Assembly: GCA_963854835.1 (NCBI GenBank)
Contig: OY978526.1
Location: 40,132,140-40,196,139 of the forward strand
Source: Megamerina dolium
Taxonomy: Eukaryota; Arthropoda; Insecta; Diptera; Megamerinidae
DNA length: 64,000 nucleotides
Direction: 5' to 3'
A model generated the notes under the pieces. The model saw only the letters and a list, made by a program, of their open reading frames with translations. It did not search any database and was not told the DNA's origin. Position numbers and translations under genes: made by a program. Positions 1-11,832 of this stretch are shown here, piece after piece. Position 1 is the stretch's first letter; each line of letters starts with the position of its first letter.

Positions 1-3000
1 AGGTCCCACGAACTAGTAATATTTTGGAATATTCCTTGCAAAACGTTATGCTATCCTTAGAACTTATGCTCTTTCTTATTTAAATTGGGAGCGTAAGTGT
101 TATATCCGTCTTGTTTAACTTGTATTTTTGAAGAATACCAACGACATGCATATCATCATATGACGAAAATTGAAATTAAATAGCGTGGTATGTGTAGCCC
201 ACCAATTTTGGCTAATATAAATGAGTACTTAGTAGTATGTACTATTGGAAAAATGAGTATATTCCCGAGCTTACCCCACTGATGAGTACTCGTTGCAGAT
301 CACTGGTGTTTATATATTGTTGAATAGGAATTTTTCTAGCGTATTAAGGATAGCGGTTGTTAGAATATGAATTAAGGTGTAGTGATAAATATGTTTTACT
401 ATTATTATTTTTCTTTGTATTTTCCTTGTAATGTAACAGCAATCAAGAATTGTCAGAGATGTCATCCATATGCTCAGTAATATTCGAGGAATATTATTTT
501 TGGAGTAATGCAATAAGAAAGTAATACTAAAGTGAAATATGCGAAATATACGAGAATTATGATAATAACATAATACTAAAGTAAAATATACGAAAATGGC
601 AACTTTTTACAAGTATGTCAAAGCTTTTGAACAAAAAACAACATTTTCGATCCGCTCTAATGTAACATGAGTTTTTCATATCATAAGTAGTTGTTTTTGC
701 TAAAGCTTCTTACACGTTGTTGTTGTTCTTGTTGTATGCTGTTTAAAGCACCGGAAGCAAATCAACATGCACAAATTTACTTACACACCAACACTCCCAT
801 AAATCGACCATTGCGTGTCAATTCCTGTGTGTTTGTGGGTGTATCTCTATATAGAGTAGTAGCACATATTATTGCATCTATCCTTTGGGGATAGTATTTG
901 ATCGACGAACGGCAAATGAGTGTAGTAAATAGCGAGTCATTTTTACTTCCGCATTTGCTTATATTTGTTTGGCATGTAATATGTACACATTGCATGTTGT
1001 ACAGCTATACGCTTATGTCGCTACCTGTATAAGTACATGTGTAATTACACTTTCACGAAATGTTAATCCTTTTTGCGAATTACATTATTTTTGTTGTATT
1101 ATTGTTGTTTAATTATCGTGGTCTGATCGTAAATATAATCTGAAGTGCATATTTTAAAGCATAAATTTTCTAAATATGTGGTGGAAGTTTGTCAAACAAA
1201 ACCATACAGTAATAAGTAAGAATATCGTGTACCTATATTTAATGATTGCAATAAAATTCAAGTAAAACAATAATAAATTCGTAATTAAAGAAATTTGCTA
1301 TTTGATGTTGTGTCTGCCTACATGCCTATACTCTGCAAATATTACTCAACAAAATTCATATATCCGCAGTCTGTCGTTTCACAACTGCCCTTCATCCATT
1401 TCGTTGTACTGTTGGCGTGAGTGACATTTGATAAATGGTTTTTGTGTTGCATTGTGACAAATGCTTATTGAGTTACTACTGCCGTTTACATTCATATTAC
1501 TACAATACTCGGAGAACTAGTACTTCCAACTATTTAGAATTATTACTAGCACTTGTGCTGCTTTTGGTATGCGTTAAGATGTTAATTGGTAGCAATAAAT
1601 TTTATCCAACATGCGATCATAGTACAATTGTTCACAAGTACACAGTGTGAACAATTTATCGCTGTTAAACTCTGTACTATTGTACAATACATGCTATAGT
1701 ATAATTTACATACACATACGAGTGTATGTCTATTAGATTTGTATGTTTGTTCCAGCCGGAGAAGAAATACATAAGTTGGTGAAAAAATCCAAATCACAGC
1801 TAAATGGCTAATTTAGTGAATGCAAGCATGTATTCATCAGCGAAAAAGGATGTTTAAAATTGCTTTCGATAAAAACATAGTAGGACCCACCAATTGGCAA
1901 GTAATTGACATGCCCACCTTTGCTCTATGGACAGTAAATATTAATGTCATATAATTGACAAAATATGCAATATATTTGGAGAAAGAAAGTTTCTCATTAT
2001 ACAATTAAATATGTGGTATTGTACAATACATAAATTAGTTTTCATTAGTTCCCTGGAAACTATATTTAAATATATTAATAGTTATACTATTTCATTATAA
2101 AGTGCACTTGTTCAACTTTAGCTCGGTCCGTTCACAGTTATGGATGAGCAGAATTTTTTTCTCGTAATCAATGGATGATGTTCTCAATTCTAATATACAA
2201 CAGTGGACACTAAAATCCGGACATTCAAAATACAGTTGAATACCGAAATATTGAAATTGACTATGGAGGCGACATAAATCTTTCAACTTTCAATTTGTTT
2301 GTATATAACTCTCTATGTATGATACATCCTTGGCGCTCGCCATATATCTGAACAAAACGAGTTTACTCTTGCAATCGGGTAGTTATATCTAACCTAATTC
2401 AATACGTTATTTTTGCAGACAATGCAAAGAAATATCTAGTAAAGGCAGAGCGCCATCACAGAAAAGTAATATTCTAAATCTGAGGTAAATTAATATTTTG
2501 TAGCACTTTCAGATTGTTAGTTCATTAATGATGACTTTAACACTACCAATGAAAGCCCCAATATAAAATCTTAATATTAAAATTAATAACTAACAACATA
2601 AAATCAGTGAAAATTATTATTGCTTTTAACAAAGAACTAACTTAATTTTTAGTTTTCTTCTTCTTCATTTAAACTAAACTGTGAGAACCATGTATTTTCA
2701 TATGAAAAGGGTGACAAGTGTATTATCATCTATCAGCACCTTTATTTCGATAGGTGTATGTATGTATGTTGAAGAATTGATTCCCTGAAAAAAACTTTGC
2801 ATTTTTAATAAGCGAATAGCAACTAGAGTTAAAATTTGAACATGCATAGTTTTTTACTAGCTAAGTATATATAGAATTATGTATATTTACTATATGTTGC
2901 GTATGAGGATATCATGTAGTATAGTACGTACAAACTACAGATAGACGTTGATCACGAAAAGCTTGCTCATCAAAGCTTTATTTCGGTTGATCATATTGAT

Positions 3001-3252
3001 CTCAATTTTTTTTTTTATTGGAAATATTGAGTCTCTAACTGATTGCAATTTCAACTCGACACTTAGTATTCCTATTTATATAAGTGGGTATAAGAATCAA
3101 TTAAATTTTTGGAGTAATTAATCATGCACACCGCACACAACATTGATACTATTGTATAAAGTAGTTATATTGTAAGTAGATAGTTGTATATAATTGTAGT
3201 AGATAAGTTTGAGTATTCACAATTATCTTGTTGTTAACTTTAATGTACAGCG
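1..3252. other. AT-rich non-coding stretch
   Basis: No reading frame longer than about 70 codons, no domain motif and no convincing splice pair is visible on either strand. The sequence is AT-rich with short poly-A/T runs and short TTG/TTA runs. An imperfect hairpin sits at about 2951-2996. The most likely status is intron or intergenic DNA of a fly genome. Confidence 0.6.
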
Positions 3253-3401
3253 CAGTGGCGTAGCCAGGATTTTGGCAAGGAAGGATAAGATGAAAAAATG
3301 TTTAAATATCTATATATTTATAATTATTTTTCTTATTTAACAAGTCCACCTGCTAATGGGGATCAATCCACCTAATATCCCCTCCCCAGGCTACGCCACT
3401 G
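3253..3401. mobile_element. 149-bp MITE-like inverted-repeat element
   Basis: The stretch begins with CAGTGGCGTAGCC (3253-3265) and ends with its exact reverse complement GGCTACGCCACTG (3389-3401). About 120 bp of AT-rich filler with no coding potential lies between. Termini reading CAGTGGCGTAGCC are common in insect non-autonomous DNA transposons. No clear target duplication is visible in the flanks, so the superfamily is left open. Confidence 0.65.
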
Positions 3402-6169
3402 ATACTGCATATGCATTTTTGGAAGTATTTGTATTTTATATATATAGGCATCGGTATAAATTAACTAATTTTAATCAATATGTACCTATATATCATATAT
3501 TAAGGTGGAACGATGCGAAATGTTTCAAATATCTACTCCTTTATTGAAACCTTATATTGACACCATCTCGGCACCATATAATTTGGACTTTGATATGTTG
3601 TTTCATATTGTTATTCAAGAAATTAGTAAAAAATTATAAAGCAAAAGTTTCAAGAATGTTTATTGGCTTCTATTCTATGACAGACAAAATAAAAATACTA
3701 GTTTGGGGGGAGTTACTGAGTCCTCTGAGAAAGAAATGTCAAATCGGCCATTATACGTTAAAGTTATGAGAAAAATGTCCACTTTGAATGTATTTACGAA
3801 GCAGAAAAGAACATAAAAAATGTATACAGAGATAGTTATATATATTGTACATTTATAGAAGGTCAGGGAGATGCTATAAAGGTAGGTTTTCAAGTAAGGG
3901 GTAGACATCTGAAACTTGTATTCTTTTTATGGCAAACGATCCAACTTAATATACATATATATATTACATATTGAAATTGAAATGAAACAAGTAATTGAAT
4001 AAAAGTGTTTCACTTACCACAGGCAGCTTCAAGGAGTTCATGAATCATGGTATGTTGTTTGAAGAGATTATGCTTTTGTGCAATTTTTCATTGGATATGA
4101 TATAAAACTACTTGTATATGATAAAAGTGCTTATAAAGCATAAGCTCTAGTATAATTTTTTTCAAACAAAACATATGTTAATTTCAAATAATGCTTTAAG
4201 AGCAATTTTCAATTTATATTCATTCCATTACATGATTGTTAGAAATTCTTACATATTTATACATACGATTATGGAGTTGATTACTTATTATGGATTATTT
4301 ATGTATTATTATATGGAATAAATATGCATGTATGTATGTTGTTGTTAAAGCATTTAAATAATTACGTTAGTTATGCGTTTGAATTGCATTAGGGATCCTT
4401 TTTTTTTCTAATGTCATCCGTTTTGGAGTAATCGTATACTGAAAAAGTGTTGATTGCTGATAAAAATTGTTGCTGCGCAATTTAATGTTACGTTGTTGTT
4501 GGTCATTTCTGTCCAGTTTATTGTTGTTGAAGCTGGGATTTAACGAATTTTTTATTCCACAGTTCTATGCTTCGCCCAAGTGTTGATTGAAGATAATGTT
4601 GCTTGTTGCTATTGAATTGAATTCGCTTCTTTGAGCAAATCTGTTGTTTTTCATTATTCTTACTACATATTTATGTGAATATAATATAGGATGAATGCGA
4701 TAATTTGTTCTTTAAGCAATTGTTATTGTATGTAGATATATATGTATATGATTATTAATTAGTTGAATTTTATTTTTAATTTAATGACACAATGAATTTT
4801 TACTGCTTGTGTTTTTGCATTAAACTGTCGTAAGTGAATGTTCATTTCATTTTTAAATATCTTTGTACTGCCGGTTCATGTTACATTTACAAAGTGCTCA
4901 TTGTTTGGGATTTAAATCGTATATATTTTGCGTTTTTGCGAAATCAACAAAAATTATTTCCATATCTAAATGGTTAATATATTGATTATAATTATCTACT
5001 TTTTAGAAATGATGCTACAACTCTCATATTCTATGCTACTAGAAGTATATGTAACGTATACGTATATGTATTGTTAACGTTGATTATTGTTGAAAATGGT
5101 TTTTGTGGTTAAGCGTTTTAATCATATGCATATATAAGTACGTATTTATGTTATTATTAGATTTAGAATAATTATTGTTTCAAGTTTATTTTAAAACGAA
5201 AAAGAAATAAAAAATCAATAATATTTATTCAAATTGTGTATTGTTCCTTAATATATTCAATTGAATACGTATGTGTAAGTACTACATATAGGTGTACTAA
5301 AAGTATGCAAGTATAGTATATTTCAAGTATTGTTATCGGTTGCGGTTAGAATATTGGCTTTAACGATTATAATTTAACTATATATTTTGGTATAATCGTT
5401 TTTAATGCGTTACAATATACATAATATATAAAGTGTGTATGCATATTTTATTTATTAATTCGTTCATATGTGCGTATACGTATATATTTGTAATTTGTTA
5501 TTAATTTAAGAAATTCTATAAAAATGTATTATGCATATTCAATATATGTATGCATTGTACTCGTTATTCACTAATAAAGTAATTATTCTCTTCTAATATT
5601 TTATGTGTATTGATGAAAACTGTAAATATTTTTTTTTCTTTTAGTATTACTGTTAATTTGTTTGTGTATGAGTATAGAATATATTTTTAATTTCATAATA
5701 TTTTGAGATGTTAAATCGAATATTTTTCTTAATAATTATATGATTATATTTATAAGTTTTTTGAATTTGTTATTTTTATATAAATGTAGTACAAATGCAT
5801 TAGAGTTGCAAAAGAATGCAATCATTTATTATTATTAATATTTTTATTATTATTGCGATCACAGTACACTAAAGAATCTATTGTATGCAAACATTACTAA
5901 AGTACTAATAAAGAGAACAAAAATTAATGCAGTAGTATTAGTTCTGGATTCTTTTAGTAGAGGAAATTCATCTTGCTCGAAAATTACAGCAGCCTTTAAT
6001 TAGTTTTTCTTTTTTCCACCTAAGGCTGATTAGATCAATTAATAAGAATACAATATGTATTCGGTTAAAGTTTTGTTTTTGAAAGCCATTTGAAATTTCA
6101 CATAAACGTATTTTAAATGGTTGCTTGTTTGGTGGCAGTGATTCATAGCAATCATTCAGAGTTACACAA
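3402..6169. other. AT-rich non-coding stretch
   Basis: Long AT-rich sequence with GTTGTTG runs and many TATGTATG-like microsatellite seeds. No coding exon was recognised. If the minus-strand exon at 8.1 kb belongs to a gene ending nearby, this could be intron or 3' UTR, but no decisive poly(A) context can be assigned. Confidence 0.5.
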
Positions 6170-6245
6170 TTAGCCTAAAATGGCATCCAAGTCCTCCCAA
6201 GACGACAGCGTACGTAAATATATCCATTCTATTGACTTAATTTAA
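6170..6245. other. GC-rich island, possible short exon, strand unresolved
   Basis: A short GC-rich block stands out from very AT-rich flanks and reads as protein-like on both strands. On the plus strand an ATG at 6180 in good context (AAAATGG) opens MASKSSQDDS. It is followed directly by GTACGT (6210), which could be a donor, or it reads through to TAA at 6243-6245 as a 21-residue frame. On the minus strand a frame ends LRTLSSWEDLDAILG and stops at 6170-6172, which could be a C-terminal exon of the gene with the exon at 8024-8194. No strong acceptor was found for either reading. This is a candidate only. Confidence 0.2.
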
Positions 6246-8023
6246 TACAATCAGCTTCTCAAACTATATACCAGTGATCTGAAGACATCGCTTTTAGTTT
6301 CTCAGTGTTGATGCATCCCTCAATCAATGTAATACATATGTGGCTCTTATTTGCCAGTATAGGCATGTACAGTGAAACACAAAGCGGACTACATTTTAAC
6401 TGTGCTTTGGAAATTTCTAAGAATGCAAAGTTTATCAAATTACGATAACTTTTACACAAGCAGATTTCAATTTCGTGAAATCCATTAACTTCAAAGACGT
6501 TGAGTGATGTTCAATAAATAAAAACAATTGAAGACCACAATGAATTTCATGCCATAGATGAATGCATTCCTTTACAGCTCTAAACTGTTGGTATTTGTGT
6601 ACGTATTTGATTTGAATATGATCAATATGGAAATATACGCTAAAATTCAATTATTGTTAATTCGTCGAAAATGTCTATTTTCACAGAATGATAAATATCG
6701 AGCAAACTATTAATATGTACAATGAATATATATATTTTATCTACATATAAGTATGTATATGCTCACCTATTACTAATAATTGCTTCTACCTTTGCATAAT
6801 ATGTGTATTATATTCTTTTTTACTACAATAAATATGTAAGTATTAACTTCTACTAATAGTAAATATGATTTTACGATATGAATGTATACTAGTTATTAAT
6901 AGTAATAAAATATTGAAATTTTTATTGAATTATTTATTTTTCAGTAAATATGTATGTATGTATGTAGGCATATTCGTATACTAATAGTGTCTCGCTCTCT
7001 GTTACATTTATCAGTGTGCTCTGCAATAGTCTTTGTTTCTAGGTAGAATATTAACGAACTAGAGATATATAATATTGTATTTACTTCAATAGTTAATTAT
7101 TAGTTTGAATAATGCATATCTTTTATTTGAAAAATACAATATCTGTATTCGTATGTATGTGTTTTATATAAAATATGATTTATAAAGTTATCTAATAAGC
7201 ATAGCTGGTACGTATGTATGAATATTAGTAATTAATATAGGTATATTTATGGAATAAAGTATTATTGTTCGAAATCTACAATTAGTTGGCGTTTTGTCTT
7301 ACAACAAATACTCGTTTTCTTCTATTCAGTTTGTCTTAAACAGCGTAGTAGCATACAAATATATGTATGCAGCCTATTACATATTTAGTGTTCGTAGTTT
7401 TTTTGTTTGGTAGTGACATTTTAGATTTATAATGTATATATAGTTGGGAGTAAAGTCCATTTAAAGGGATATATGGCAGATGCACATATATGAATATAAT
7501 ATGGTATGATATGCATCTATGTTATATGCTTTGTGGTCTAGTGTCCAACCATAGTACATATTTTTGACGTAAATTCAATTAATTTGGTTTTTTTTTTTAA
7601 CTCAAATAATACATAATATTATTACCACACGTTTGTATATAAATTAGCTTAAAAATATGTATCTATAAATTTTTTTCATATTTTGGTCATTTATGTTTTC
7701 CATTTTGTTGGTATATTTTTGAAATGTTAACTCCATAATTTTGATCTGAGCATTTAAAAAATTTTGCTATTAGGTGTGTTTATGGCAAAAGTTAAAAAAT
7801 TATATTAAATTTAGTAAGCGAAAAAAATTTGTTATAAATTTATGAATGCCATTCTGCATTAAAATTCCATTAGTAGAAAAAAAAAATTATTGAAAAGTTG
7901 ATTGAAGACTTTTGTTGATTGAAGATATGTGTAATAAATCATTCTGACCGCTCATTGTTCTTTGGTTGAGTGTGGGTCGGTCATATGAGTACTGGCTTTT
8001 GTAGCCGTTTGGTTAAACCTTAC
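6246..8023. other. AT-rich non-coding stretch (likely intron)
   Basis: No frame above about 70 codons and no domain is visible, and poly-T tracts are frequent. It lies immediately 3' (minus strand) of the donor of the exon at 8024-8194, so it is probably the following intron. Confidence 0.5.
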
Positions 8024-8194
8024 CTCGGCGACGTAGGTGGCGGCGTTGATGGTGGTGGTCGTACAACGAATTGCATATCACGCGTAAATGTGTTAAGTGG
8101 ACTTTCGCGTGGTCGTATTGGTGGACGTAAGAGGGCATACGGATTGCCGAATAGATCTTGTGAGGTTGCCATAATGTGATTAATATTGTTATAT
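8024..8194 (-). CDS. Internal coding exon of an unidentified gene
   Basis: This is the best host-gene signal in the window. On the minus strand a long pyrimidine tract ends in CAG (8197-8195). Then come 171 nt with one fully open frame, followed by GTAAGG (8023-8018), a good donor. One base completes a split codon, 56 codons follow, and two bases start the next split codon, so the exon is symmetrical and could be skipped without a frame change. The peptide contains SQDLFGNPYALLRPPIRPRE, then a segment ending FTRDMQFVVRPPP and a serine/threonine/proline run. It is proline- and arginine-rich with no membrane span, which suits an intracellular or disordered region. Splice signals, codon use and local GC all differ from the surrounding DNA. 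An in-frame ATG lies at 8172, so a 5' exon with a start there is also possible. I do not recognise the family. Confidence 0.55.
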
Positions 8195-9639
8195 CTGAAA
8201 AAAAAAACATAAACAAGTACATAATAGTTAATAATAATGCTTGTGATGTATAAGGGAGAAAAATTGTAATATTATTAATGTCCTCGGCATAATGACCCTG
8301 GTATTCAGATGGAAATAAAACTCTATAGAATTGTAATTTTATTGTTTCAATCAAAATTTTAAAATATGTATTGTAATTGTCGGCATCGTCATGCATTATC
8401 AAAATTAATTAACACATTCGCTTAGTGCTCAGAGATACAATAAAAAAAAAAAAAAAAAATAGCAGTAACAATTATGTACGAGTACAATCATCACAGCTCA
8501 TTAATATGTAAATTGAAGTTATTTCAAAAAATATACAATCGAACAAGAACATATTTATGGAGTTCCCGAACGTTAGCAACTCGTCATAGGCAGGTTATAA
8601 ATATTTTCTCTTTAAAAACTCAAAAATGATCAACACAAATCTGCTGTCTATGTTTATTCAGTGTCTTATTTGAATTTCATCTATTTTTAGTTTTCAGTTT
8701 AGATTGCCTCTGATACCCGATGTAACACTCATACTTATGAGGTTCTATTTACAATTTTGTTAAACTCGAAATAAATGACATATGACTTGATGAGACCTTG
8801 TGAATCACCTAATTGTATATATTATATACGCATATATAATGACATTACAACACGACGAATACAACAGTATATCAAATTTAAATACACTACTGATTTGTCG
8901 TTGATGAAGTTACATAACGCAGTAGTAGCAGTAGTAGTATGTAATATAAAGCATGTTGTTTTATCGTGATTGACAACATAACTTGATATTTACATATGTA
9001 CTTGTAGCACATCAATAATATAGTGTTTATAATGATGGTGATTATTGCGAGTAGGTACATATATGTTGCTAGTGTGTACGTTTGTGTGAGTATCGGTCTA
9101 TCGACAATAATTTGCAATGCAAATAAATACAATGATAACGTTGATGAGAGCAAATGTTGACATGCAGTCAGTCAAATTTAATTTTAATTTCAAAATATCA
9201 TATATGACATATAGCATTCTTGCATTTCATACACAATAATATAGAATTCATGTACATAGAGAGAAAAAACAACCGAACTATTGAAACTTGTAACAAAACA
9301 AATATAAGATTTTTCATAAAGACAGTTTTACTACAAAAATTATTTTTTAATTTCATATTAATATCATAAATTTGTAGTTTTAAATGATTGAAAATAATAT
9401 TTTCATATACGAAAATTTAACCTGTAATTTTAGTGAAAGCCAACAATTATTTACAACTCCCAAAAAAAAAAAAAACAAATGTAATAAAAGATATCAAAAA
9501 ATTAATTTTTGAATTGAACATAAATTCCTACAAAAGCGTAATTTAAATTTTTATTTGAATATTTGAATATTGCCATAATGCCTTATTTTCTAAAAAAGTG
9601 TGAATTCTTTGAAATCTCTGTTGAAAGAATTTACACGGC
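8195..9639. other. AT-rich non-coding stretch (likely intron)
   Basis: It follows the acceptor side of the exon at 8024-8194 and contains only short frames, a poly-A run near 8440-8459 and AT-rich filler. No element or gene was recognised. Confidence 0.5.
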
Positions 9640-9646
9640 ACGTATA

Positions 9647-9800
9647 AAATAAAAAAAATAAATATGTGGCCACATAAAGCCCCAAAGGGCTCATTGGCCG
9701 AGCTTCTCTTCCATTACTGTTGTGCGTCTTAAATTTTGGACAATATTAGAAGGGACCTACTTATTTTAGCCGGTTCCGAACGGCAGAACCCTTGCGATAT
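9647..9800 (-). repeat. 5'-truncated tRNA-derived SINE, 3' part only
   Basis: Read on the minus strand this matches the body and tail of the SINE at 35509-35878: the GTTCTGCCGTTCGGAACCGG block, then AAAATAAGTAGGTCC, the GAAGAGAAGCTCGGCCAATG block and a GCCACATATTTATT tail. The tRNA-like head is missing. The direct repeat ACGTATA flanks it (9640-9646 and 9801-9807), which supports a 5'-truncated insertion. In this copy the tail reads TTATGTGGCCACATA, slightly longer than in the others. Confidence 0.75.
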
Positions 9801-9807
9801 ACGTATA

Positions 9808-10772
9808 CAATTTATTAAAATCTTTCAGTTTTCAACAGCCGATCCCAATAAATAAACAGCTATTCTCATCATTCTCTGGATACTTTATTGTGCATTCTTG
9901 GAAAATTAAATATTAATATTAAAAAACAACAATCTTTATTTGAAAGTAAAATTGTCGGCAGTAAAACTGATCTATACTGGATGTGTATTGTATTGTACTT
10001 TTCATAATTAATTGATTTATTTTTCCATTAGACGAATTATTAAATTTGTATAAAGAATTGCCACTCATAATTCCAAACAACAACAACAGATTGCTAAACA
10101 CAAAGAAATAATTGCGAAGATAGTTTGGTTTATGTATGAAGTCTTTTCTCTCAGTGTATGGGTAAATAATCAAATTGTAAATTATAATTTGGTGATTTTC
10201 ACATCACATGGAACTACACATAATATAATCAGACAATCAAACAACCAATAGTTTGTGGTAATATTGTTATGGCATGTTTATAACAATATGTCACGAATCT
10301 TACGATTGAAAAGTTCAAACTGAAAACAACCGCTTAAAATTGTAATTATAAAAGAATTCCTTGCTATTACATTTAGGGTTTTATCACCTTCATTTTCGCA
10401 TTTTACCACCAACTACATTAGATGTTTTTAGGAAAAGCAATTATTTATTATTTCCAATGGGAAAATAATTCGGCAGTAAAAAATTGGAGGGAAATATTTT
10501 TGATAAAACTCAACTCAACTAATATAAGTGACGCTAGAGCCATGCAATCTCAGTACTTAGAGCAGGACTGAATCAAACTAGTAATCTAGTCGGAAATATT
10601 TATTGTATGTTTATTCTTTTTTCAGAATTTGAAGGGCAGCGTTTCGTTTTATTAAGCACAATTTTCTTGCATTGTTCTATGAAACGACAACAATACCGCA
10701 AATAAATTATTTTAATAAAATATGAAATAGAATAACAATATAAAATCTAAACAACAATAACTTGACTTTTAT
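9808..10772. other. AT-rich non-coding stretch
   Basis: Short frames only, and no motif or repeat was recognised between the SINE fragment and the DINE-like element. Confidence 0.5.
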
Positions 10773-11832
10773 TATACCCTGCATAATGTAATATGCAAGG
10801 TATATTCATTTCGGTCAGATGTTTGCAACCACTTGAAAGAATCTCCGCAGATATAGAAAAGTATATATATTCGTGATCAGTATTAGAAGTGTCCTACTTA
10901 TTTTAGCCGATTCCGAACGGCAGAACCCTTGCGACATCACTTTTTCTGAGCTTTGTCACAGAGTTCTTTTAGAAGCTTTTTCATGGCAAGTTGGTACTGT
11001 CGGAAGAATTGCCAATTGCTTACCGACAGGTGAGTACCGTTCGAAAGAGAAATCTTTTCAAGCCACTCCTTTATGTGGCTCCCATACAAAGTCGAGGAAA
11101 TTACAAAAAATTTTTAATCGTCATAACTTACAATCTATTTAGCGTAGAACAACTATATTTACGATATCAATTAGCATTATAAAGATAACTAGATTTAGAA
11201 GAAATGGGCTGGCCATGCCCACTTTTTATAGTAAGTCCCATACAGAATGACCGAATTTCTTTCAAATTGAAAGAGCTGTAACTTCAGCAATCTTCTGTCT
11301 AGAACAACTATAATTAATACTTAGGTTAATATGATAGTCGGTAATAATTTGGCAAAAAATCAGCGTACCACACCCATTTCTTATTGGGGCTCCCATACAA
11401 AGTGCAGCGAAAAAAAAATGTCACTGCCATAACTTACAAACTATTCTGCGTAGGACAACCAAATTTAAAGTGTGGATTAATATTTCAAGGTTAATTAGAT
11501 TTACAAGAACGAGCCAAGCCACGCCCACTTTTTATATATCCTTCATACTAAGCTTCGGAATTTTCTTAAAAATCTTCTCGAAAGTACCCCCTTCAAACCC
11601 CCATAACTTTCAAAATACTTATTCAAAGTCTACCATATTTCGGGTGTAGATTAGCATTATATGCGAAAATTGTTCCTCAAAAACTGGTTAGCCACGCCTA
11701 CTTCATAATGTAGCTCCCATACAAAGTAGTGGAAATAAAAGAAAAAAAGATGGATATTCGAGCAAACTTTTTATATATATATATATCTACATATGCAGGG
11801 TATATTTTGGTCGGCCCCAACCGACTGTAAGG
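10773..11832 (+). mobile_element. DINE-1/Helentron-like non-autonomous element, copy 1
   Basis: The element starts TATACCCTGCATAATG and ends with an inverted TGCAGGGTATATT, then a GTCGGCCCCAACCGAC hairpin and CTGTAAGG. The interior repeatedly carries GCCACGCCCACTT next to CTCCCATACAAAGT, a hallmark of dipteran DINE-1/INE-1 elements. It matches the element at 24647-26221 in reverse orientation, base for base over long stretches at both ends. There is no coding capacity. Orientation follows the Helitron-type 3' hairpin. Compared with copy 2 it has about one instead of three internal repeat units. The segment holding the GTCC microsatellite is missing and replaced by SINE sequence (10879-11058). 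Helentron relationship is inferred from organisation, not from a replicase. Confidence 0.7.
10879..11058 (-). repeat. Internal SINE fragment embedded in DINE-like copy 1
   Basis: On the minus strand this is the middle of the SINE body, from the TTTCGAACGGTAC block through the GACAAAGCTCAGAAAAAGTG block to the AAAATAAGTAGG block. Both the tRNA-like head and the AT-rich tail are absent. At the left junction DINE sequence ending GATCAG merges into TATTAG, where the two families share a few bases. No target duplication is seen, so this looks like a deletion or recombination product rather than a simple insertion. Confidence 0.75.

Noticed and set aside
2951..2996. Imperfect hairpin with GATCA, CGAAA and AGCTT arms
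   Set aside because: Arms need several gaps and there are no flanking features. It could be chance in AT-rich DNA, and no microRNA-like extended pairing is seen.
8013..8402. 129-codon minus-strand frame overlapping the exon at 8024-8194
   Set aside because: It is in a different frame from the exon, crosses its acceptor, and its upstream half is ordinary AT-rich sequence. The frame bounded by splice sites has far better composition.
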